Assembly: GCF_032118995.1 (NCBI RefSeq)
Contig: NC_092666.1
Location: forward strand, 12,102,501 to 12,166,500
Length of the DNA: 64,000 nt
Reading direction: 5' to 3'
DNA from: Asterias amurensis
Taxonomy: Eukaryota > Echinodermata > Asteroidea > Forcipulatida > Asteriidae
Below, piece by piece: positions 1-10,200 of this stretch. The stretch's first letter is position 1; every line of letters starts with the position of its first letter. The position numbers and the translations under genes were made by a program. Under the pieces are notes generated by a model. That model was given only the letters and a program-made list of their open reading frames with translations. It had not been told where the DNA came from and made no database searches.

Positions 1-380
1 TATACACTTTCGGAACAGAAGAAAAAAAAAAGTTTACAGATTTACAAATAACTTACAGGGTTTACAGAAGGTAATGGTGAAAGACTTCTCTTGAAATATT
101 ATTGCATAAAATGCTTTACTTTTTGAGAAAACATTAAAACAATTATCAATTCTTGATTCTCGGTATCGAGAATTACGGATTTATTTTAAACACATGTCAT
201 GACACGGCGAAACAAGCGGAAACAAGGGTGGGTTTTCCCGTTATTTTCTCCCGAATCCGACGACCGATTGATTGATTGAGCCTAAGTTTTCACAGGTTTT
301 TTATTTTATATATAAGTTGTGATACACAAAGTGTGGGCCTTTGGACAATACTCTTTACCGAAAGCGTCCAATGGCTTTAA
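1..380 (+). mobile_element. Foldback element family R5, cut by window start
   Basis: About 370-bp MITE-like repeat. The same sequence recurs at 14796-15151, 50665-51017 and 55089-55463: a start like AAAGCCATTATACACTTTCG, an internal small palindrome (ATTCTCGATATCGAGAAT), the shared core TTTTCACAGGTTTGTTATTTTA, and an end GAAAGTGTCCAATGGCTTTAA complementary to the start. Here the first bases lie outside the window. No coding capacity. Confidence 0.8.
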
Positions 381-519
381 GGAAGCAGCAACATTTGGGC
401 AATTCAAAAATCACTTTTACTCATGTATTTACCATTTATCACTAATTGTTCTTCTGATGGTTTTTCTTTTTTGCTATCCAGTGCATAGGGACTTAGCTGT
501 GATACGAGCTATGCAAATG

Positions 520-850
520 TGGTTTCAATCAATCAATCAATCACTTTATTTCCACAGTTTCAAAATCACAATCAGTATCAAATCATAGGCAATGTAAGTT
601 GGAAATAAAAAAATAAATAGTTGTTTGATAAGACTCATTAAATGAATAATAAGCATTGACATTCGTGAAACTGTGGGGGACCCATACAGAAGCAAGGCTT
701 GTAAGGGTATGGTTCCCTAATCAAGCTTGTGCATTGAGCCGATAATTATTTAAATTGATGTATTGTGGAAGAAGACACCCCTCCAGGTAGGAAACATGTC
801 CCGGAAAGGACAGGTGTACTCAAAAAGGCTCAATGCACAAGCTGCTAACA
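520..850 (-). mobile_element. Probable LINE/SINE 3' remnant, reverse orientation
   Basis: Begins with (CAAT)n followed by an A/T-rich reversed tail, and contains an 18-bp inverted repeat (723-740 against 826-843). The body is not assigned to a family. It lies in the intron before the last exon of the leftmost gene, so the open frame across it is not taken as coding. Confidence 0.35.
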
Positions 851-914
851 TTATTAATATTATCATTATCATTGCAAAAAAAACAAACATATTTCTTTTT
901 GCTTCTACCTCCAG

Positions 915-1050
915 ACGCATTTTAAAAACTGCCTTCGTGGGTTGGCGACAGTACCCGAAGATGCTGAAAGCAGAGCGGCTTCGTGAGAAACGCCTTGAAG
1001 ACATCCGGAAAAAAGTGTCCTCAATTCTGCCGGATTTTGGTGTCGGCTAG
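915..1050 (+). CDS. Last coding exon of a basic coiled-coil protein (CCDC191-like, tentative)
   Basis: The exon starts after a clean pyrimidine-rich acceptor (CTTCTACCTCCAG at 903-914), with the first base completing a split Arg codon, and ends at TAG 1048-1050. It encodes about 44 residues: a tryptophan-containing basic helix (FVGWRQYPKMLKAERLREKR), a second basic helix, and a closing LPDF motif. As I remember the family, CCDC191 (KIAA1407) ends with a similar basic helix plus LPDF, but this is recollection only and SFI1-like or other IQ-type proteins could look alike. The upstream exons lie left of the window. The frame stays open back to 763, but that stretch is repeat-like and there is no reason to translate it. 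Confidence 0.5.
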
Positions 1051-2296
1051 AATTAAAAAATTAAAGGATGCTAAAAGGAGACTATGCTTCACCCTCCCCC
1101 AACCCTTAATGACGGGTCACATGGAAATGCCTAACCAGCTTTGCCTTTTTCTGTAGCCTTTAAAACAACAAATTGTTAAAAACAGATACCCCTTTCCTTC
1201 TTTGCAGGTGACAACAAATAAATGCATACTTGCCAACTGTTCAGATTTTATTGGAATCGCCAAGATTTTTGCAATAACAAGCCGCAACAAATCAGAACAT
1301 TCCTATTTTTGATCGTGACCCTACTGTACAAGATTGTAAAGTTCTGGCAAAAGAGGGCGCCATTTGCTTTGGACTGTAGAGATTTTCTAACGAGATGTAC
1401 AATGTTTTACTGTACATAATTTTTTTGTGCACATGAAGCCTTATACTGGTAAGCTTTATTTGCATAACCTCTTGTGTTGCTGTCGCTGTACACTAAACTT
1501 GTAAAACTGTGTTCCTATAGACGATGTGACCTGTGACCTGTGACATCACATGTTTACAAAAGAGCCATAGAGCATGGACTTCATGCAGGCACGATTTGTA
1601 CACAGCCTAATGAATGAAAACATAAAATCTTATATTTTATAGAGATTGCACTGTCTAATTTTTATCAACTTTTGATATGATGAAAAGACTAAAATCTCAA
1701 TACTTGTCTAGCTTTTACTTTTATAAATCTTGGATTTATGTGGAAATTATGACACAAAACGTAAACCTTCCCATATGACCTGTGCAGTATCTTGCCTGCC
1801 AGAATACTCAAAGAATGTACAAGGTCACACTTATTGTAAACAGAGTTCTCAGGGTCTATTGTTTCAATACGAAGTGTTGTCAGAATATAGGGATGTCGGT
1901 CTTACACAGCAGTCACCAATGTTTTATATATTTATTTTAACAGAATACTGTCAAAAAATAAACTTTTATTGGAAATGTGTTTGTGTGTATGCAAGACATT
2001 CATTGTTCATCTACTTGAAAACTGTCGATAGTGGGTTGTGTGTTTTGGGGGCGTTTTTATTTATTTTTTTGGGGGGAGGGGGGAGGGTGAAAATTATTTT
2101 TATCTCAGTGAGGCAAAATTTATTTTAGCATATACAATGGATTTATGTGACTATCCTAAAAAACTTTGCTCTGTGGTTTTCATTGTTTTTTTTTCTCAAA
2201 AACTTGACTACTAATGAAGCTAAAGCTTCTTCATTCACAGTCAGTAGGGAACCATGTCATGGTCTAAAACTAGTTCTACCAAAGGTACAAAACCCT
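1051..2296. other. Gene-free 3' flank
   Basis: AT-rich DNA with no recognised gene or repeat family. A possible polyadenylation signal AATAAA for the preceding gene is at 1217-1222. A T-rich then G-rich run sits at about 2057-2087. Confidence 0.5.
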
Positions 2297-2630
2297 TTAA
2301 AGGCAGTGGACACTATTGGTAATTACTCAAAATAATTATCAGCATAAAACCTCACTTGGTAACGAGTAATGGGGAGAGGTTGATAGTATAAAACATTGTG
2401 AGAAACGGCTCCCTCTGAAGTGACGTAGTTTTCGAGAAAGAAGTAATTTTCCACGAATTTGATTTCGAGACCTCAAGTTTAGAATTTGAGGTCTCGAAAT
2501 CAATATTTCGCAACTTCGACGACCGATTGAGCTCAATTTTTCACAGGTTGGTTATTTTATGTATTTGTTTAGATACACCCAGTGAGAAGACTGGTCTTTG
2601 ACAATTACCAATAGTGTCCACTGTCTTTAA
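2297..2630 (+). mobile_element. Foldback element family R1, full copy with TTAA flanks
   Basis: Starts AGGCAGTGGACACTATTGG and ends with the complement (CCAATAGTGTCCACTGTCT). The bases just outside both ends are TTAA. Inside is a palindrome around GAGGTCTCGAAATC. This is the most abundant repeat of the window. TTAA target duplication is known for piggyBac-type transposases, but no transposase is present. Confidence 0.85.
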
Positions 2631-2867
2631 CCAAGATTTTCTGATTTTTTAAACAATATTTAGGGTCAGACAGGGAAAGGAGAAATTAATAACAAAACAT
2701 TTTCTTGACGAGTTGTTTATGCATTTAGAAATAGAAATTTTAATTCTCATCTACTTTTGGAAAAGAAAACCTGGTTAGGTATTTATTTAAAAAAAAATTA
2801 GTAATTGCTTTCGGTCAATATATTATATAAAAATCTGCTTCAGCAGAAAATATTGCTTACAAGTTTT

Positions 2868-3460
2868 TTTGGTTAGCAGAAACTATAGCAGGATACCAGT
2901 CACACGTTGTACACAAGACATGGTATTTGGCTAGTTACCTTATTCTGGTAAGCATATTTGTGTAAGCTATTTTTTGTGCTTAAGCAGCTCTATGCAATTG
3001 GGCCCTGCTGTACATAAACATGGCACCCAAAGAACATGCACTTGTTCAAACAACATGCCTGAAAATGCCAGAACAGCTTTAAAAATTGCAAGAAACTTGA
3101 CCCATTTAATAGAGCTGCTTAAAAAAGTAGCTAAACACAACAAAAGTATGCTTACGAAAATTTGTTTCCAACCCAACCATGTCACAAGTACCGTATATAA
3201 CTGGTTTCCTGTGCTTTTTTAGCTCATCAGAAAGGAGCTCTATCCAATAATTATGGGCCAGAGGGCCCAATTTCATAAAGCTGTTTAAATGCTTAAGCAC
3301 AAAAATTAAGCTTAGCAAATTTCTTCGCTGTGCAAAATAAAAATCAATTGCAACAAATCAAACTTAATGGAATTTTTGCTAATCACCAGTTTTGATAAGC
3401 AATATTTCCATGTGTTCGTATGCTTACATGCTCTATGAAAGTTGGCCCTGGTATGACAGA
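2868..3460. mobile_element. Cluster of family R2 foldback pieces
   Basis: Three partial copies of the R2 foldback, recognised by the terminal phrase GGGCCCAATTTCATAGAGCT (or its complement) and by internal GCTTAAGCA motifs. Boundaries of the pieces overlap and are approximate. Confidence 0.6.
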
Positions 3461-3798
3461 TTACACTATTAAAGGAAACAGCAAACATTATTTGTCAGGT
3501 TTAAATGACTCAAAATTTGATATCAATATAGAACAGAAACAATCATTTCTCAGTTTCAACAAGGGTACAAAAAAGTTGTTCTACTGTAGACTTAATTTCA
3601 AGTTTGAGTTCGCTGCTATTCAGCATCAGCCACGCAAAACTCCCACAGATTAGCTATCGAAGGTGTTCGTAGGCTAACGACGGAGATTAATCCACAAGTG
3701 GTGCGCTATTTAGCCAATGGCTAGCAATTTGCTTCTCTGTAGTATAGAATAGCCATCCTCAAATATTGTCCTGATTTTGTACTACGGGTGTCCTTTTT

Positions 3799-3804
3799 TT
3801 TATT
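3799..3804 (-). promoter_or_regulatory. Candidate polyadenylation signal of the secreted modular gene
   Basis: TTTATT on the plus strand reads AATAAA on the minus strand, about 310 bases downstream of the stop codon at 4112-4114. No other canonical hexamer was seen between them; an ATTAAA variant lies inside the R3 repeat near 3915. Confidence 0.3.
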
Positions 3805-3916
3805 CGATTTAGAGGAGAAGAAGACAAAACAATATTAGAAAATTTAAAATCACCATGACGGTGCCGATTTTGATGTACATGGTCTGGATAACAAACACCT
3901 AGACTAAAAGCCTTTG

Positions 3917-4071
3917 GGTCGATTTAATAAAGAACTTTGGACTGGCCCTAAGTTAATATGACTAGTCCTAGAAGATATTAAAAACTTCAGGCTAGGCCTA
4001 AGTTAAGACGAGTAACTCATCCTAACTCGAGATATAAGACTATTCCAAACCCTTTGTGAAATCCACCCCTG
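3917..4071. mobile_element. Foldback element family R3
   Basis: Short palindromic repeat built from GACTAGTCCTAA and ACTCGAGATAAGAC motifs, ending TTTGTGAAATCCACCCC. Relatives at 12554-12640, 38663-38830, 44279-44436 and, amplified in tandem, 57838-58333. It lies in the presumed 3' UTR of the modular secreted gene. Confidence 0.65.
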
Positions 4072-4111
4072 ATCACAGACTTGGAAACCAAGTCGAGTGT
4101 CGGTGCCTTCC

Positions 4112-4233
4112 TTAAGCTCCCATCTGTCGCTTCTTGAGGACATTCAACAGAGCCTTGGCTCGGAGAGCTTCCTTTCTTGGTCTCTTTGGCTGCATGTGTC
4201 CGTGCTTTGGCTCCTTGTGTTCAGCAGACTCAT
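4112..4233 (-). CDS. Exon 16: cationic C-terminal block and stop
   Basis: Encodes 39 residues starting DESAEHKEPKHGHMQPKRPR and ending LLNVLKKRQMGA before TAA at 4114-4112. Acceptor CTTTCCTCAG is strong. The KKRQMG ending matches the KKRQLG ending of the K exons, so the protein starts and ends with cationic modules. Confidence 0.7.
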
Positions 4234-7200
4234 CTGAGGAAAGAGAAAAACACTTTCAAATTTAATCTTGGGAAATGGGAAACGTTGACGGGGCCGTTGT
4301 CCTAGAGAAATTGGTCCACAGGAATTTCTGTCGTCCCCATGTGACAAAATTTACGTGGGGTAAGATGTTATAAAGATGGCACTATCAGAAGTGGTTTGCC
4401 GTACGGGGGGGGGAAGGGAAGCGCAGAATCTACGAATCTCCTTCCACACCGACCTCTAGAACTACATGGAAAAAAAATGTAATCCAGAGGGACCTCTCCA
4501 GACAACGCACTGGGTGGTCTGTTGAGGAGGCAGAAGTGTCAGCGCAAGATCGGTCTATTTGGAAGCTTCTCACCAGTCAGGCAGACGGTGCAGATATGCC
4601 TAATGCTAACTGATGATGCTGATGAATTTTGCAAGGGAACTTAACACTAACATGTACATTGTTCTTATTACAAGGAAGTTAACATGACACTTTGCTCTGT
4701 TGTTCGTCATATTTGTTATACTAACCTGAAGAATCAGAGCTTACGGAGTCGGAGCCAGAGCTGGAGCTGGAGCTGATTGATACTGTAAAAAAAAAAAATT
4801 CATTACAATGAAACTGATTCTGGATTTCATGGCCAGAGAGATTTGCGCGCGCAAAGTTAAAGGGTGAGTCCAACAGATCAATCGTTCATTGACGTCATAA
4901 GAAATTTATATTTAGACGCTTGCATAGGCCGCCATTGACACATGTAAGGGCGTGTACGCACAACACACAGCATTTAGCCAATGATGACTTTCTTTGACGT
5001 CAATGAGGGCGCTGTGTGAGTTTGTGCCGTCATTCAAGGGCATTTATTACTTCCATTGCACAAACGGTATTCGTAATACTAACCTGAAGAGTCGGAGCTT
5101 CCAGAGCTGGAGTAAGAGCTAGAGCTAGAGCTGACTGATACTGTAAAAAAAATATAAAGAAAATATCCTGCTCATTACAAGGAATTTGGTTATAGATTTC
5201 CTGGAGAGAGATTGATTTGCACACGCAAAGTTAGGGACACGTCCCAACCAGGGCCCAATTTCATAGCGCTGCTTAACGGTAAGCAAATTTACGTGCTTAC
5301 TGTAGCAGAAAAATTTGCTTAAGCCTTAGCGTATTTCACACGTGAGCAGAAAAATTGGGCGGCCATTATTGCGTGTTTACCGTGGATTTGCATTGTGACG
5401 TCATTTATTTTCGTGCGATAAGCACCGGAAGGTTAGCATGCCTTTTCGTGTGCTTACGGTTAGCAGCGCTATGAAATAGAAATTGCATAGTAAGCACAAA
5501 ATCGGCCGCTAAGCAGCGCTGTGAAATTGAGCCCTGATAGTTGGTGGTCAATCACGTCATAAACAATATTTAGACGCTTGCAAAGGCCGCCATCGGTGAT
5601 GATAAACAATGGACACGTGTAAGCGAGTACGCGCCACACACAACATTCATCCAATGATATTAGATCTTTCTAAGACGTCTACAGGGCGCTGTGTGAGTTT
5701 GTGCCGTCATTCAAGGGCATTATTTTACACTTCCATTGCACAAACGGTATTCGTAATACTAACCTGAAGAGTCGGAGCTTCCAGAGCTGGAGTAAGAGCT
5801 AGAGCTAGAGCTGACTGATTCTGTAAAATTAAAACAAAACAAAGAAACTTTGTTCTCATTACATGGAATTTGATTCTGGAGATTGATTTGCACGCGCAAA
5901 GTTAAAGGGACACGTCCCAACCAGATAGTTGGCGGTCAATTACGTCATAAGCAATCTATATTTAGACGCTTGTAAAGACAGCCATTGGTGATGATAAACA
6001 ATGGACACGTGTAAGCGAGTACGCGCCACACACAACATTCATCCAATGATGTTAGATCTTTCTAAGACGTCTACAGGGCGCTGTGTGAGTTTGTGCCGTC
6101 ATTCAAGGGCATTATTTTACACTTCCATTGCCCTAACGGTTTTCGTAATACTAACCTGAAGAGTCGGAGCTTCCAGAGCTGGAGTAAGAGCTAGAGCTGA
6201 CTGATTCTGTAAAATTAAAACAAAACAAAGAAACTTTGTTCTCATTACATGGAATTTGATTCTGGAGATTGATTTGCACGCGCAAAGTTAAAGGGACACG
6301 TCCCAACCAGATAGTTGGCGGTCAATTACGTCATAAGCAATTTATATTTAGACGCTTGCAAAGGCCGCCATTGGTGATGTTAAACAATGGAAACATGTAA
6401 GCGAGTACGCGCCACACACAACATTCATCCAATGATGATAGATCTTTCTTTGACGTCAAAGGCGCCGGAGCTGGTGAGTTTGTGACGTCATGTAAGGGAA
6501 TTTACAATTTCCGTTGCCCTAAAGGTATTCGTTATACTTACCTGAAGAATCAGAGCTGACTGAGTCGGAGAGTTCTGTGAACACAAAAAAAGAAATATAA
6601 TTATAATAATAACTGAGTCTGGATTTCCTAAAGATTACTTTAAAGATTGATTATTTCGAAGTTGCAAGAGGATTATGGAAGAAAAACCGCACTTGATGTA
6701 CAACTTTTGTGTGCTTTCAGATGCCTAAAAAAGGCTTCGGGCTTGAATTTATTATCTGGGTGAGAATTGATCTCTTTTTCAAAAAATACGTTACTTCAGA
6801 GGGAACCGTTCGCACAATGTTGTATACCATCAACAGCTCTCCGTTGCTCGTTACCAAGAATGTTGGTATGCTAACAAAATATTTTATTATTAACTACCGA
6901 AAGTGTAGAAATGTCTTTAGGGGATTTCTGGGTTTCAATGCGCACATGGAGAGATAAAAGGGGACGAGGGTACACCATGCCCATTATCGAGCACCACAAA
7001 TGTGGGGCTTGTCAAAACGTTTCGTCCATAAAAATATGGACACCTCGGCTTAATAGATCGAGTGGGCTTTTAGTCTCCTGCATTTCCCTCAAAACACGAA
7101 GTGAAAATACTGTTCTTGAACAGTTATTTACCAAACGTGTGCCTTTAAAGGATGTTGGTTCTTTTAGTAACACAAAACACAATGTCCACAGATACTACCG

Positions 7201-10200
7201 TTTGAAGATAATGATAGTAGCAAGCGTACCTTAAAATATGAGTTGCTATAGGGGGCGAGAAATGAGTAAAACAATGCCATGAAAATACGTTTTTAAACAT
7301 GCTAAAATAATTCTCGTCTCATGATCACTGAGACGAATTATTTCCATGACATCGTTTTACTCGCTCAAAAACTACATCACCTCAGCAAGTAATATTTTCA
7401 GGGAAGTTTTCTGCTATCATTGTGTTCAAACTGTGTTAGTTTAGTGTAAATCTGTAGACATTGTGTTAAATTTGTTTGTCCTACAAAAAGTACATTGCAC
7501 ATTTAACAAACCAAACCCCATATTGAAGTGTCTCAAATGACACGATACTTTTGTATGGATAGCATCGATCCTTTTAGTGTCATTACCTAGTTGCCTCTTC
7601 TTGTAAGCGTTCACCAGTTGACGTTTCATCGCCTTCATCTTCATTGCCTTCACGAGGGCCTTTGGTGGTCCTGCGGGTTTCTTCTCACCAGATTTGTCTT
7701 CTAAGAAATGGAAATCGTAACTGAGGATCAGGAATCTCTGAGAATCTTATTAATAATTCAGAGGATAGTATAGGAACATAAGGGATACTTGTGATACGAG
7801 AAGAAAATGATTTGTAAAAAGCTAAACTTTTTTTTTTTTTTTTTTTTTGGGGGGGGGGGGGAGGGGGGTGACTTGCCCTCTACAGCAAATCGGGCACGGT
7901 ATAATTGGTCAAGGACAAGTATTACTTTCTAGTTCGTGTAAAGCGCGTGCGCGACACACATCATTCAGCCAACAATAATTGATCTTCCTTATGATGCCAG
8001 TGAGGGCGCTGGCTGAGCTGTGACGTCATACAAGGGAATTATACATCACTATTGCTCTAACGGTATTCGTAATACTAACCTTCAGATTCGGATTCAGATT
8101 CGGAGCTTGCGGAGTAGGAGCCAGAGCTAGAGCTTGAGCTGACTGATGAACGAAAAAAAAAAAAAAAATGTTTTCATTACAATGAAACGGTTTGTGAGTT
8201 TCCTGAAGAGAGAGATGTTTGCCCAAGCAAAGTTAAACTTCCCGACCAGGAGTGCGTTTTGGCGACCCCAACCAAAAACTGTTTCTGACGTCATACCCAA
8301 AAACGGTAACCGAACTCACAACTCGGTTATCGTTCAGTCTGAACAGCAGAACCAACGACCAACAACCGAAACAGTTTTGGTTGGGGTCGCCAAAAGGCAC
8401 TCCTGACAAATGTCTTGCGGTCAATAATTACGTCAATCTATATGTATAAGCTTGTAATGACCGCCGTACGCCTTTCTTGATATTTATGCATGAGGTACGT
8501 CACAATGCTAATCAAAAACGATGCGATGGATGGGCGAAGCTGGCCGGCCACTGCAAGTAATAGACCTTATGCACATAACGTCATTTCAGTAGGGCAATAA
8601 CGCAATACTGTGCGCCGCGCGTACAAATCTGTGCGTCTCGATTGTTTCGTCACCGTTTTTCCTCGAAGATGGCGACTGGATGACGTCACTGCATAAGGTC
8701 TATTCCTAGCCAAAATGAGGCTATGGTCGCACGTTCCCCCATCACTTGCAGTGGCTGCGCCCATCGCCTCGTTTTGAGTTAGCATTGTGACGTACCTCAT
8801 GCATAAATATTAAGAGAGGCGTATGGGGGACGTGCGCGCCCATAGCCTCATTTTTGGGTATGAATTATGACGTCATGCATACATAATAAGAGAGGCGTAT
8901 TGCTGAGGTTACGCAATGGAGGCGTATAATAAGCACATACGCGCGCACCACACACACATCATTCATCCAATGATGATCAAGCTTCCTTTGATGTCGCTGG
9001 GGGCGCTGAGTGGGCTTGTGACGTCATTTAAGGGAGTTAACATATCACTATGCGCTGTAGTTCGTCATACTAACCTGATGAAGAACCAGAACTTCCGGAG
9101 TCGGAGCCAGGGCTTTCTTCTTCTGTGAACACGAAACATTGAAAAAATAGTTCTCATTACACTTAAACTGATTATGAATTTCAAGGAGAGAGATTTGCAC
9201 GCACGCGCAAAGCTTAAGGGACACGTCCCAAACCGATGTGCACTTTTATTACTTACCTAGTTGCCTCTTCTTGTAAGCGTTTACCAGTTGACGTTTCAGC
9301 GCCTTCATCTTCATTGCCTTCACGAGCGCCTTTGGTGGTGCTGGTCTCTCTTCACCAGATTTGTCTTCTAAAAAAATCAACATCGTAACTGAGAATTAGG
9401 AATCTCTGAAAATAATTATTACCAATTATTCAGATGATTAGGGCCTATTAAGGGGTACTTCTGATACAGGAAGAATTGGTTCTGTAAAGTAGTAGTTAAA
9501 CATTTCATTTTTTCGGGGAGGAACACCCCCCTATGCCACATATCGGGAGCGGTTCATTCGATTTAGTTGAAGGACTAGCTACTTTCTCTTTCGTGTAAAC
9601 GCGTACGTCATACTCAAAATTCATCCAATGGGTGCATTCGTTTAGCTTCCCTGGGTCGACCCCGATGTGGCGTATTTTATTTTTTTTCCAGGACTGTGTG
9701 CCTACGTACGTGGGGCACAATTACCCAACGTTCGTCCCGGAAAAATCGCCTATTTCGTTTTTTTCAGGTGGAGCGAGGGTAAACATCTGCACACGTTCGT
9801 CCTGGAAAACGAAATAGGCGATTTTTCCAGGACGAACGTTGGGTAATTGTGCTAGTTGAGCTTCTGACGTCATGCACGGGAAATTGTTTTAACGGTATTT
9901 GTCATACTAACCTTCAGAGTCGGAGCTTACGGAGCCGGAGCTCACGGAGTCGGAGCTTGCGGAGCCGGAGCTCACGGAGTCGGAGCTGATGGAGTCGGAG
10001 ACAGAGGAGCTATCTGTTTATGTGAGCACAAAACAAAGAAACCGTGTTTTCATTACATTGAACTGATTCTGTGTTTCCTCCAGAAAGACTTGTAAACGCA
10101 AAGCCAAGGGACACGTCCCACCCAGTGCTAATTTTGTGCATTTGGGATAAATTTGCGAATCATGCTTATACTGATGGATGATACTGAATGTTGACAAAAT

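Larger units (their letters stand above)
4700..6580 (-). repeat. Tandem exon-plus-intron duplication array
   Basis: Five related units, each one Ser-rich exon plus intron, spaced 358, 680, 392 and 386 bp. Units around 5764 and 6156 are almost identical over the whole intron (shared blocks: GCGCAAAGTTAAAGGGACACG, GATAGTTGGCGGTCAATTACG, ACACGTGTAAGCGAGTACGC, TTCAAGGGCATTATTTTACAC). The 680-bp unit is explained by an inserted R2 element. Confidence 0.8.

Noticed and set aside
763-914. Upstream continuation of the open frame before the exon at 915
   Set aside because: The DNA is repeat-like (inverted repeat and ATT-rich run), and a good splice acceptor sits at 914, so the frame is probably fortuitous.
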